DNA of 64,000 nt, taken from assembly GCA_020630575.1 (NCBI GenBank), contig JAHDBD010000006.1, positions 112,832 through 176,831 of the forward strand. Reading direction: 5' to 3'. Origin of the DNA: Bernardetia sp. (GTDB taxonomy: Bacteria > Bacteroidota > Bacteroidia > Cytophagales > Bernardetiaceae). The position numbers and the translations under genes were made by a program. The notes under the pieces are model-generated. The model did no database searches and was not told the origin of the DNA. It saw only the letters and a program-made list of their open reading frames with translations. This document shows, one piece after another, positions 27,422 to 35,854 of the stretch; within the stretch, counting starts at the first letter, position 1, and every line of letters starts with the position of its first letter.

Positions 27422-28002
27422 ATCAAATTTAATATTGTTTTTGTAACATCATCTGATGTAGACATTAAAATTTTGAAATTATCACTTTCTTTATATTGAT
27501 TAACTATATTAACTTCATTACTCATAGCTTCAACTTCCCAAGGAAAATTATTATAAATTTCTAAATTTTTTGGGGTTTTCAAATTTTTAACTATAGTTTG
27601 ATACTGTTCTAAAGAAATATAATCTTTTCCTTTCCATTGCATACTTGTATCAGTATACCAAAGGTCACCATGTATAATTTGTTTAGCGTGTGTGGTTTCA
27701 TGTGCAATTATTTTCATTATAGCATTTGCCCCCAAATCTTTATTAACCTTAATAATAGGTGATGATTTATCTTTCTCAGAAACCTTTGCTATATCAACAT
27801 AAACTCTAAAATTCTTATTGATTCTAGTAATCATAACTCTAGCATTAGAGTTCTCTATTTTATATTTTTCAAAAACAAACTGTATAAAATCTGAATACAG
27901 TTTGTTTAATTGTTTTGAGTTTGTAAGTTTATGTTTTACCTTAGATTCATTTATTAACATTTCAATTAATAAACTATCATAAACATCTAAAAGTTTTTTC
28001 AT
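27418..28002 (-). CDS. Zinc metalloprotease with capsid-targeting-like leader
   Basis: A 194-residue protein with HETTH at 101-105 (AHETTHAKQIIHGD) and a downstream WEVEA helix (155-159) that supplies the third zinc ligand, as in gluzincin-type peptidases. The first 21 residues (MKKLLDVYDSLLIEMLINES) form an amphipathic leader with L-I-E and I-N-E sites like those cut by T4-type prohead proteases. It is inserted between the late sigma gene and the baseplate tube-like gene and overlaps the latter by four bases. The start codon touches a 26-bp inverted repeat. A packaged, injected protease is inferred; a virion maturation protease is the alternative. Confidence 0.65.
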   Translation of the reverse strand: MKKLLDVYDSLLIEMLINESKVKHKLTNSKQLNKLYSDFIQFVFEKYKIENSNARVMITRINKNFRVYVDIAKVSEKDKSSPIIKVNKDLGANAIMKIIAHETTHAKQIIHGDLWYTDTSMQWKGKDYISLEQYQTIVKNLKTPKNLEIYNNFPWEVEAMSNEVNIVNQYKESDNFKILMSTSDDVTKTILNLI

Positions 28003-28059
28003 TTTAAAATATTGTCTTTTATTTATATATCGTTATAAATAAAAGACAATATTTTAAAA
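28002..28059. repeat. 26-bp perfect inverted repeat at a start codon
   Basis: The arms 28002-28027 and 28034-28059 are exact complements around a 6-base loop. The hairpin contains the stop of the late sigma gene in one arm and reaches the first base of the metalloprotease start in the other. It covers the whole translation-initiation region of the protease. Confidence 0.9.
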
Positions 28060-28437
28060 TATTCTATCATAGTTGTATTGCACATTTCTTTTATTTCTCA
28101 TATGCATATTCATTCCCTCAAATAAACCATTTTGTGTTATTGAGGTGAAATAAGAAAAAGCATTAGAATACTTTTTTTCATCATACGTGTGCCAATTTTC
28201 ACATATGATATGTATAGCAGCACTACGAACATCCATTTTTATATCCTCACTATCATACTTCATATTTCTATTTTTATTTTGATAGTTTGTAACTAATGTT
28301 AAAATAAGTTGACCCGCTCTATTAGTCAACCTACCTAATTTTTTAGATTTAAGAATTTCTTCATTAAATTCTTTAGGTGGTACAGGTAGCTCCTTCTTTT
28401 TCTTTTTAGATTTTTTATTATTATTTTTTAATGCCAT
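28054..28437 (-). CDS. 55: Late transcription sigma factor, T4 gp55-like
   Basis: A 127-residue protein from the ATG at 28437. An upstream ATG at 28494 would run through a terminator and is rejected. After a lysine-rich N-terminus, the region DVRSAAIHIICENWHTYDEKKYSNAFSYF compares well from memory with the T4 gp55 segment around HNFDETKYKNPHAYIT. The following ITQNGLFEGMNMHMRNKRN corresponds to the sigma-2 region that contacts the late box. It would direct the host RNA polymerase to TATA-type late promoters. It lies at the head of the baseplate operon. The C-terminus is short compared with T4 gp55 (185 residues), so the clamp-binding tail may differ. Confidence 0.72.
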   Translation of the reverse strand: MALKNNNKKSKKKKKELPVPPKEFNEEILKSKKLGRLTNRAGQLILTLVTNYQNKNRNMKYDSEDIKMDVRSAAIHIICENWHTYDEKKYSNAFSYFTSITQNGLFEGMNMHMRNKRNVQYNYDRIF

Positions 28438-28461
28438 TAATTTATTTTTATTTGTTACATA

Positions 28462-28471
28462 ATTATATAAC
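28462..28471 (-). promoter_or_regulatory. Candidate late-type box GTTATATAAT before the sigma gene
   Basis: It is 25 bases upstream of the preferred start of the gp55-like gene. The same decamer occurs before the plus-strand genes at 37837 and 58055. Confidence 0.4.
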
Positions 28472-28485
28472 AAATAAAAATAAAA

Positions 28486-28513
28486 AAACCACAATGATTT
28501 GTCATTGTGGTTT
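28486..28513. terminator. Intrinsic terminator after the 28541-29923 gene
   Basis: AAACCACAATGA and its perfect complement (12 bp) flank TTTG. It separates the head-protein operon from the sigma gene. Confidence 0.85.
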
Positions 28514-28540
28514 AAAAATAAAAAAATATTAATTACGAAT

Positions 28541-29923
28541 TTAACGTTTTTCAGTAACTAGACGTGTTAATTTTTCTATATCGGATGTGCCGAAACTAAC
28601 ACCCATTTTAGCTTCCATAATACCTTGTATATGTGAAACTATATTTTCAATATTATCGTGTTTATCATTAAAATATGATTCAATTACCTTTAAAACTTCA
28701 ACATATTTTTTATATCTTATCAGTTCATCAACACTACTCAACATCAAAAATTCTCTAACATACTCAGCAGCTTGTGGTGATTCATCAATTAATGCGAATT
28801 CATTAGCCTTTGTTTTGATATAGTCGGGAACATTTTCATAAGATTCTATAATTTCCTTTTTATCATTTTTAGATTCTAATAAACTATAAACACCCTTTTT
28901 ATTAGGTTGAATAAAATTTGAGAAGAAAATCATAACCTTTTCAGCTAATTTATCACCATTATTATTCATCAAATCTCCCGATAAATATTCCTTTTTAGTG
29001 TTTATTTTTTTGACCTCAAATTTATTATGATTTCCAACTTTTATTTTTGAACCAATCTTTATATCTGTAAGAATAGATTCTTTATATTTATCTTGAATAG
29101 ATTCATTTATATTTTCATTTACAAATTTTTTCAAATCTGATTTTTTATAAGATATAAACCCATCTTTAAAATTCTTAACAAAAGATTCCATAGAAATAGT
29201 TCTTGTAGTCGAGTCACTATCTATTTTAACAAATGTATTTCCATAAACATTTTTATAATCGTTCGGGTCTTTTATATAAGTTGATTTAACTTTATACTTA
29301 AAAATCCTAGGGTTTGAAACAGCTGAATCACCTATAACCATATCTGAACCTAGACCCGTGAATAGTATAGCAAAGTTTTCACTTTTAGAAACTATTTTTT
29401 CAAACTCTTTATTTTCTTTAATAATTGTTAAGAAAATTTCCTCATTATTTACAAAAACAGTATGTGCACCATCTTCGAAATATTTATTTTCTGTAGACTT
29501 TGAAATAAATTTACTTTTTGTTAAAACTTTCAAATCTACAACATCCTCATCAACAGTAACACTATGCAATAACGGTCTTTTTCCTTTTAAAAGTATACTA
29601 TACACTTTATTTAAGAGTTTAACTTCTAAAGAGCCTTTTACAATCTTATAATCACTAGATACTTTTCGTTGTAACTTAAATGTATTTTTATCAACCTTTA
29701 AAATAGATTTATAATTTACAATTAAGTCGAATAAAATTTTATAACCTAAATTTAAATCCATATCAGATTCGAAAATCATTTCTTTTTGACCACTTATTAA
29801 TGTATTAGGTTTATTTTGAATCCACCCTTCTGAAATTAGCTTATTATGAAGCGATGTGAAATCCACATCGCTCATAATATTATTGCTTATTTCAGTTCCA
29901 TTTTCTAAAATACGAACTTTCAT
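28541..29923 (-). CDS. Putative internal/virion protein with protease-like sites
   Basis: A 460-residue charged protein of unknown family, three bases downstream of the 1153-residue protein gene. The N-terminal half is alpha/beta (for example YKILFDLIVNYKSILKV, FAILFTGLGSDMVIG). Sites of the type (L/I/V/M)-x-E before S or A recur in the second half (INES near 272, LLES near 350, IIES near 359, IMEAK near 437). The C-terminus is helical and ends RLVTEKR. Co-transcription with the polyprotein-like gene and shared site type suggest packaging in the head. No catalytic motif was found. Confidence 0.5.
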   Translation of the reverse strand: MKVRILENGTEISNNIMSDVDFTSLHNKLISEGWIQNKPNTLISGQKEMIFESDMDLNLGYKILFDLIVNYKSILKVDKNTFKLQRKVSSDYKIVKGSLEVKLLNKVYSILLKGKRPLLHSVTVDEDVVDLKVLTKSKFISKSTENKYFEDGAHTVFVNNEEIFLTIIKENKEFEKIVSKSENFAILFTGLGSDMVIGDSAVSNPRIFKYKVKSTYIKDPNDYKNVYGNTFVKIDSDSTTRTISMESFVKNFKDGFISYKKSDLKKFVNENINESIQDKYKESILTDIKIGSKIKVGNHNKFEVKKINTKKEYLSGDLMNNNGDKLAEKVMIFFSNFIQPNKKGVYSLLESKNDKKEIIESYENVPDYIKTKANEFALIDESPQAAEYVREFLMLSSVDELIRYKKYVEVLKVIESYFNDKHDNIENIVSHIQGIMEAKMGVSFGTSDIEKLTRLVTEKR

Positions 29924-29926
29924 ATA

Positions 29927-32900
29927 TTATTTATATTTAACATTTTTAAAATCATCTGTTAACTCTTCTTCTCTAGCCGATAAGTAAGAATCTTCAAATG
30001 AATACCACCACATAAATTCAGTTTTTTCACCAAAAATTGACTCAGCTTTGTGCCACTTTTTATCTTGAATTATAAGACCTTTCTTCTTATTCATACCTGT
30101 TAAAGATGGTAGAAAATAAACTTTATCACCAACATTATATAAAGACTTAGTTTCTTTAGATTCATTTAAATCCATACCACTACTCTTAACTATTTTGGTA
30201 ACAATATTATTAACCTCAGACACATCAATAGCTTTCTTTCTTCTCATTTTTGTAGCAGAATCAGAAACTTCATTTTGTAACTTCATACTAATACCTTTAG
30301 AATCTAACTTACTAGCAATTTTAGAATACTTATCTGTATCAGATTCATGAACAGCAAACCAAAGTTCCATCAATGATGAAACAACACTAATACCATCATC
30401 TTTAGACTCAGTAATAGTTGATTTATGTTTTTTAGCTCCTGCTAACCATTTCTTAATTTTAGCTTTTTTCTTAGGGTCTGTATTAGGGTCATCATGAACT
30501 CTTCTCATTCTAGAAACAGATTCTTTAAATCCTTTTTTTGTTGTAGGATAATTAAATCCATCCTCACCCTCTGTAAGTAAAACATTATCATATCTAGAAG
30601 CCATTTTTACAGACTCTTCAACATCAACATCTGACTTATCTTTTTCAGCACCTTCTTCACCTTTTTTAGATTCTTCCTCATCTGAGTCAATACTATCAGT
30701 AGGTGTTTCCTTTTCTGTTTCAGAAACTTGTTTAGAATTCCAATCCTTAACACTTTTAGTCCAAGCATCTGATGGTTTACCGTCTCTTACTATATTAATA
30801 GCTTCAATAATAGGTAAAAACATATCAGCATCAACTAACTTCATGATAGCTTTCTTATTTTCTTTGAAAAACTTTTTATCATCTTCTGTTGGTTTTGTTG
30901 GTTTATATCCACCCTTAGATTCATATACAAAAGTAAGACCTTTTTTATTATTATTTAATTGTTTTGCAACATCTTTATTAATAATATCAGAATCTTCTGA
31001 ACTAGCATCAATCTCTACACCAATACCTTTATATTTAAATGAACCATCCATTGGATGAATATCAACAACAGAACCGTCAGAAAATCTAACCTCTTGGTCA
31101 TGAAGTTCAAACTTAATTTTTTTTGATTCATTAATATCATCAGATTCGACGATAACTTTAATTAAATCTTTAACTTTCTTTACTAATGTTTTCTCATCGA
31201 TACCATATGTATCACTCATTACACCTTGTGTAAACTTATTATCCAAGAATGATTTTAATTCATGTTTTGTAGCAATCTCTGTTCCGAAAATATCCCTAGC
31301 AACCATATTTAGTTCTTTAGATGTTAACTTCCCTTTAAAGTAATCATTCAAGGCATCTTTTTTATAGCTATAATTATATGTTTTAGCTTCATTAACACCA
31401 CCCTCTTCTTTGTCAGATTTCCAACCTTTATCGACAGCATCGAAAAACTTTTTCTTTTCGTCACCTTTTAATTGGTCGGGTTCAGTAACATTAAATTTCT
31501 TTAACATACTATTGAAAAACTTTTGATAAGCTTCCTTATCACCTTTGGCTTCGTTCACAGATTCTTGTAGTACTTTATCTACCTTAAACCCTGCACCATT
31601 CATTTCATCCTTTAAGTCTTTTAACTTCTTACTATATTCGGTTTGATAGCCAAAGTTAGCTTCAAAGTCTTTAGAACTTTCACGATATTTAATATATGGT
31701 GTGAATTTATCACCATCACCATCTTTAGTTTCTTTGTAAACTATAACTTTACCTTCTTTAAATCCCTCAGTAACTTCTTCATCTTTTTTATCATAATCAT
31801 CTTGGGTCATATCACCAATAGACTCGTTTAAAGATAATGACATAAGATTCCCACTCATATCACCTTTAGCCATAGTAATTTTTCCATTACTATTGTCTAA
31901 ACGATACTTTACACCTTTTGGGTTGTCTAAATCTTTTAAAGACATATATTTCATAGTCTTTGCTTTATTTTCCTTTAAAGCTCCAACTTTCATTTTTAAA
32001 ACATCACCACCTTTTACAGTAACATTTAATGTATCACCTTTTTTAAGTTTATCCCAAACCTTTAATCGGTCTTCCATAGACATACTATCATCTTCACCCT
32101 CTAGAATAGCCTTTCTCTTCTTACTTAGTGCTACCATACCTTCGCCAATTTTAGCATCTAAATCGATATACATATTATTAGCCTCAGAACCCTTTGTTGT
32201 TGTTTCAATTCCTTCTAAAACAACTTTTCTTTTTTCTTCTAACTTAGACATTTCAGCATCACACTCTTCCAACTTAGATTTTATAGCATCTTCTTTATCT
32301 TTTTCATCTTTCATTTCACTTTCAAAAACACTAGATGCATCAATACCAATAACTTGCTTTGTATATTCTACAGCTTCTGTAATAGAAGTAAAGTTTTTAT
32401 GTTCTTTTAAAGACCTTTCAGATGAAATAACCCCACCAACAATAAATCCATTATTAGAAGCAATTAAAGCACTTTCATTAGTTAAGTGGTTAGTTACTAC
32501 TTTAAAGTTTTTTAATGCTTTAAAAGAGTCTTTATTTTCTGAAATAGCAATCATTTTATCTAATTTAGTCATTTCAGACTCTTCTATTTTTAAATTACTA
32601 ATAGAATATGCAAATTCGTTTATTAATTCAGTTTTATCACATTCAACAATTTCTTCACCATCTTTCTTACTAATCACACCATTCTCTAAAACTAATTCAC
32701 CTAAAGCTGTCTTTACTGATGCAAAACCTTTCTCAACATTATAGTTGATATTTTTTGCTGACTCACTTAGATTGATAAACTCTTGACTTGGAACATTAGT
32801 TAAACTAATACCACTCTCACCAACTAAATAAACATTATCTAATACACGAACAATATCACCTTTCTCAGTTTCGTGAACGTAAGACATAGGTGTTTCAATA

Positions 32901-33388
32901 GAGAATTTATCTGTTTCGATATTTCTCATATTTTGTGCATTTGTTTCAATTATTTTTGACTCAATAATTTTTAAATCGTTATAATAATTTTTAAATTTAG
33001 ATAAATCACCAACCATCACAGAAACGCCGATTGAATCCTCACCTTCCATAATTACCGAATCAATATCATTTCTTAAAGATTCTACCAAAGGTTCATTACT
33101 ATCCATAACACTTTGATATAAATAACCTAATCTAAAAGCTTTTTCATTCTCATTAATCTTACCAACTAATGTTTCCGCAAATGATTTTACAGCTGTGTCT
33201 TCTGAGCTATAACCTTCGTTAACCAAATTGCTAATAAAATGGATTGTTATTGCATTTTCTTTAATATAGTTTAATGCTTTAAGCTTATATAAAGCTCCTT
33301 TTGATGTCACGGGTTTTAAGTTAACTAAGTTATCACCTAATTTAGATTCAGTAATAAACTTCCCCGTAAAGTTTGAAAAATTTTTCAT
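29927..33388 (-). CDS. Polyprotein-like putative internal head protein
   Basis: An 1153-residue, very charged protein. It begins MKNFSNFTGKFITESKLGDN, a leader like T4 capsid targeting sequences with an I-T-E before Ser. Many further sites of type (I/L/V/F/Y)-x-E-(S/A), mostly followed by K, are spaced through the second half: VNEAKGD, VNEAKTY, INESKKI, VYESKGG, TITESKDD and LNESKET. They separate segments that look like individual small domains. A KKWLAGAKKH basic segment lies near residue 1015, and an SH3-like C-terminal module begins LYNVGDKVYFLPS. Such spacing would let the prohead protease release several peptides inside the head. Structural scaffold function is an alternative. No enzyme motif seen. 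Confidence 0.5.
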   Translation of the reverse strand: MKNFSNFTGKFITESKLGDNLVNLKPVTSKGALYKLKALNYIKENAITIHFISNLVNEGYSSEDTAVKSFAETLVGKINENEKAFRLGYLYQSVMDSNEPLVESLRNDIDSVIMEGEDSIGVSVMVGDLSKFKNYYNDLKIIESKIIETNAQNMRNIETDKFSIETPMSYVHETEKGDIVRVLDNVYLVGESGISLTNVPSQEFINLSESAKNINYNVEKGFASVKTALGELVLENGVISKKDGEEIVECDKTELINEFAYSISNLKIEESEMTKLDKMIAISENKDSFKALKNFKVVTNHLTNESALIASNNGFIVGGVISSERSLKEHKNFTSITEAVEYTKQVIGIDASSVFESEMKDEKDKEDAIKSKLEECDAEMSKLEEKRKVVLEGIETTTKGSEANNMYIDLDAKIGEGMVALSKKRKAILEGEDDSMSMEDRLKVWDKLKKGDTLNVTVKGGDVLKMKVGALKENKAKTMKYMSLKDLDNPKGVKYRLDNSNGKITMAKGDMSGNLMSLSLNESIGDMTQDDYDKKDEEVTEGFKEGKVIVYKETKDGDGDKFTPYIKYRESSKDFEANFGYQTEYSKKLKDLKDEMNGAGFKVDKVLQESVNEAKGDKEAYQKFFNSMLKKFNVTEPDQLKGDEKKKFFDAVDKGWKSDKEEGGVNEAKTYNYSYKKDALNDYFKGKLTSKELNMVARDIFGTEIATKHELKSFLDNKFTQGVMSDTYGIDEKTLVKKVKDLIKVIVESDDINESKKIKFELHDQEVRFSDGSVVDIHPMDGSFKYKGIGVEIDASSEDSDIINKDVAKQLNNNKKGLTFVYESKGGYKPTKPTEDDKKFFKENKKAIMKLVDADMFLPIIEAINIVRDGKPSDAWTKSVKDWNSKQVSETEKETPTDSIDSDEEESKKGEEGAEKDKSDVDVEESVKMASRYDNVLLTEGEDGFNYPTTKKGFKESVSRMRRVHDDPNTDPKKKAKIKKWLAGAKKHKSTITESKDDGISVVSSLMELWFAVHESDTDKYSKIASKLDSKGISMKLQNEVSDSATKMRRKKAIDVSEVNNIVTKIVKSSGMDLNESKETKSLYNVGDKVYFLPSLTGMNKKKGLIIQDKKWHKAESIFGEKTEFMWWYSFEDSYLSAREEELTDDFKNVKYK

Positions 33389-33441
33389 AATATGGATTAA
33401 ATTTTATTTTTATAGATTATTTATCTTTTGTGTGTATAATT

Positions 33442-33472
33442 ATCTAGGTCAAACTAATATTTTGACCTAGAT
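33442..33472. terminator. Intrinsic terminator after the polymerase C-terminal gene
   Basis: ATCTAGGTCAAA pairs with TTTGACCTAGAT around a 7-base loop, closing the replication transcript that runs leftward from 37727. Confidence 0.75.
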
Positions 33473-33483
33473 TTAATTATCTT

Positions 33484-34884
33484 CTATTTATTTATACTTT
33501 TGAATAAAGAAATAGACCTTTGCATTTTTTGAGAACCCAACATTGATAGGTCTGCTTTTGTAACCTTTGTCATAATTCTAGATAAAGGTTTGAATAACAT
33601 TTTATCTAGATTTCTTCTAACATTTGGTTTAGGCGCAAATTCCACAGGAAAAGCACAATTATCATCAATAGGATATGCAAATGTTCTACCATTAACATCT
33701 TCGTAATGTTTAATCCTAGACCCTTGTGCAATCATAGGATACTTCTGTTCAAGACCATGTTTTTTAACTTCATTGTTATACCAAATACAACCATGCATAA
33801 TCTTATCACCACCTGTTGCAAAATAATATCCATCTTTTATTTCGTGATACTTGTTAAATGTTCCCAATGCTCTAGCCTTGGCATAATCTTCGATAGGCAT
33901 TTTTGAAAAAGATTTTGTCATAGCATATGCCATTTTAAAATAAATTTCATCAGAAACATTCTTATTTGATAGCATCAAGTATACGTATTTTTTAAGATAA
34001 TTCTTTATAACCACAGGTGTTGACTTTTGAGCCAACTCGACCCCCGTAGATTTTAACTTAATTGTTTTATACGCATTAGGCATACTATCAAAATCTTTTG
34101 GTATCAAAAATTTACCATCCTTCCAAAAATAAGAACCAATATATTTCTTTTTTGCTAGGTGAATAGTCCTTCTCAAAATTGCTTCTAATTCAAAAACTTG
34201 TAAATTTTTACAATTTCGATTTTCAGCATACCTTCTAAAAAGTTCCTTATGAATCCTATCAAGTGGCATTTGTATTATATCCACACACAATTCTGTACAT
34301 CTATAACTATCCGCATCGGGTTTAACACCAAGGGAATCTAAAACAGGTTTTAAAATAAAGAAAACAGAATCAGTATCACCATATATACCCATCCCATTTG
34401 ATGGAACTACAGGTTTTAATTCATCAACATTAACGATATCTGAATACTTTTCTTTAATATATTTTAAAAAATCTGTTTCCTTAGCCCATCCATTTGGAGA
34501 CTTAAAGTAATCGGTAGTTCTTTCATCAGCCATTTTAGTTGCATTACGACCTTCTGCGGTAATATCAGCAGCTACACACTTTCTATAATAACGAAAGAAC
34601 TTTGCACCTACTGCACCATACATTGAGTTTGCTAGTGTTTTACAAGATAGTTGTGATGCATCATAGAATATCGATGCATTTTTTAAATCATCTAGTAATA
34701 ATAAAAGTTCTTTTTTATTATTTTTAATTTCCTCAATATTGTCCAACCTTTTAATAAGGTCAACAAATGTTTTTTCTATGGATGTCCTAGCATCAAATAA
34801 ATCGGGTGCTAAGTCGGGTGAATTATCTTTAGTTGTAACATGTCTCTTACTAATAGCAAGAGACATGATAGTTTCATCTAACAT
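33484..34884 (-). CDS. 43B: DNA polymerase family B, C-terminal half (fingers, palm C, thumb)
   Basis: A 466-residue protein. Motif B is at 82-93 (KTLANSMYGAVG) and motif C at 168-173 (YGDTDS), with a thumb-like C-terminus. It lacks motif A and the exonuclease, which are in the 35839-37401 protein. The two together (986 residues) make a complete T4 gp43-like enzyme. The end MQRSISLFKSINK could be the peptide that docks on a sliding clamp. It starts 11 bases after the probable clamp gene. Assignment is secure; the split is discussed as a finding. Confidence 0.93.
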   Translation of the reverse strand: MLDETIMSLAISKRHVTTKDNSPDLAPDLFDARTSIEKTFVDLIKRLDNIEEIKNNKKELLLLLDDLKNASIFYDASQLSCKTLANSMYGAVGAKFFRYYRKCVAADITAEGRNATKMADERTTDYFKSPNGWAKETDFLKYIKEKYSDIVNVDELKPVVPSNGMGIYGDTDSVFFILKPVLDSLGVKPDADSYRCTELCVDIIQMPLDRIHKELFRRYAENRNCKNLQVFELEAILRRTIHLAKKKYIGSYFWKDGKFLIPKDFDSMPNAYKTIKLKSTGVELAQKSTPVVIKNYLKKYVYLMLSNKNVSDEIYFKMAYAMTKSFSKMPIEDYAKARALGTFNKYHEIKDGYYFATGGDKIMHGCIWYNNEVKKHGLEQKYPMIAQGSRIKHYEDVNGRTFAYPIDDNCAFPVEFAPKPNVRRNLDKMLFKPLSRIMTKVTKADLSMLGSQKMQRSISLFKSINK

Positions 34885-34895
34885 AAAATTTATTT

Positions 34896-35792
34896 TTAAA
34901 ATAGAGGGTCTTCGTCACCCATATCAGCCCATGTAGCAAAGTCTATTTGCTCAATTTCCTCTTCAACAGAGTCTAGTGTTGTTTTTTCACTAAATTCATC
35001 TAAAAGAATAATATACTGTCTTGTGTCAGTTTCTGTTGATTTAAATACAATAATAGGTATATTGTTATATGTTTTTATAAATACATTTTGGTCTTCCTCA
35101 CATATAGTAAAAATCAAATCCTTTTTAATACTTATACCACTTAAATTAACATCTGTTTCATGTAGTTTTAAATCAACAGAATGTGTTTTAAATGTAAGAT
35201 ATCCATCCTCTGTAAAGAAACCAACAGATTCATGCTTTTTATCTAAAACAGACTCTAGTTTTGTTGCACCGCCAATTTTTTTCAATTCTACCGAGTTAAT
35301 ATTGAACGATGCTTTGGCATCACTAACATCGAAAAGGTCATCAATATCCTCAAAATTGATATCCTCGAATACTGAACTAGCATCTGCTAATGAAAATCTT
35401 ATTTTAGCACTTTCATTAAAAAGTGTTAAATGACCTGTAGCATCAAAGTTATCATTTAATGTTAGTTCAATATTAATTTTATCTTTAAAATGTTTAAGAC
35501 CACCACTAACAAAAGTTTTTGATGAAAATAACCATATTCTACAAATATTATCACCAAGCTTTTCTATAACTTCTGCATAATTTTCACAAAATAAAGAAAG
35601 TTTTTCACTACTAATTTTCATAGTAGTTTTTGTTCCGTTTTCTTTTATTGAAGAAATTTTATCACCATGAATATGAAAAGGTAATGATTCCGCAATCATT
35701 TTATCACCTTTTTTATCTCTAACTCTAGCAGATTTTTTTACAAATTCTATGAAAAGTTTTGGGTCTACACCTTTTAAAACTAATTTATTCAT
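34896..35792 (-). CDS. Probable DNA sliding clamp (T4 gp45-like)
   Basis: A 298-residue acidic protein lying between the two polymerase genes. The strand pattern looks like two repeats of a clamp fold: an N-terminal LVLKGVDPKLFIEFV, a middle FNINSVELKKIGGATKLESVL followed by TEDGYLTFKTHSVDLKLHE, and a late ICEEDQNVFIKTYNNIPIIVF. The last 40 residues are very acidic and end in DEDPLF. T4 gp45 is 228 residues, so this would be longer. Evidence is fold pattern by eye and context (polymerase on both sides); a different replication accessory is possible. Confidence 0.42.
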   Translation of the reverse strand: MNKLVLKGVDPKLFIEFVKKSARVRDKKGDKMIAESLPFHIHGDKISSIKENGTKTTMKISSEKLSLFCENYAEVIEKLGDNICRIWLFSSKTFVSGGLKHFKDKINIELTLNDNFDATGHLTLFNESAKIRFSLADASSVFEDINFEDIDDLFDVSDAKASFNINSVELKKIGGATKLESVLDKKHESVGFFTEDGYLTFKTHSVDLKLHETDVNLSGISIKKDLIFTICEEDQNVFIKTYNNIPIIVFKSTETDTRQYIILLDEFSEKTTLDSVEEEIEQIDFATWADMGDEDPLF

Positions 35793-35815
35793 ATTTAATT
35801 ATTTTTATATTTTTA

Positions 35816-35823
35816 CAAATTTA
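35816..35823 (-). promoter_or_regulatory. Candidate -10 box TAAATTTG before the clamp-like gene
   Basis: It matches TAnnTTTG about 25 bases upstream of the clamp-like gene. A GTTG about 20 bases further upstream lies in the terminator hairpin of the polymerase N-terminal gene. This could restart transcription inside the replication operon. Confidence 0.35.
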
Positions 35824-35827
35824 AAAT

Positions 35828-35854
35828 AAAAAACGCTACTAAGCAACGTTTTTT
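35828..35854 (-). terminator. Intrinsic terminator after the polymerase N-terminal gene
   Basis: On the minus strand AAAAAACGTTGC pairs with GTAGCGTTTTTT using two G-U pairs, followed by a T run. It lies exactly between polymerase half and clamp-like gene. Confidence 0.7.

Noticed and set aside
28438..28494. N-terminal extension of the gp55-like sigma from an ATG at 28494
   Set aside because: The extension is hydrophobic and aromatic, overlaps a terminator hairpin and a late-type promoter box, and is not found in the T4 protein.
31893..32744. 283-residue plus-strand open frame opposite the polyprotein-like gene
   Set aside because: It is antisense to a long coding frame in low-complexity lysine/serine-rich DNA; it reads as repeats of S, F and L without domain features.
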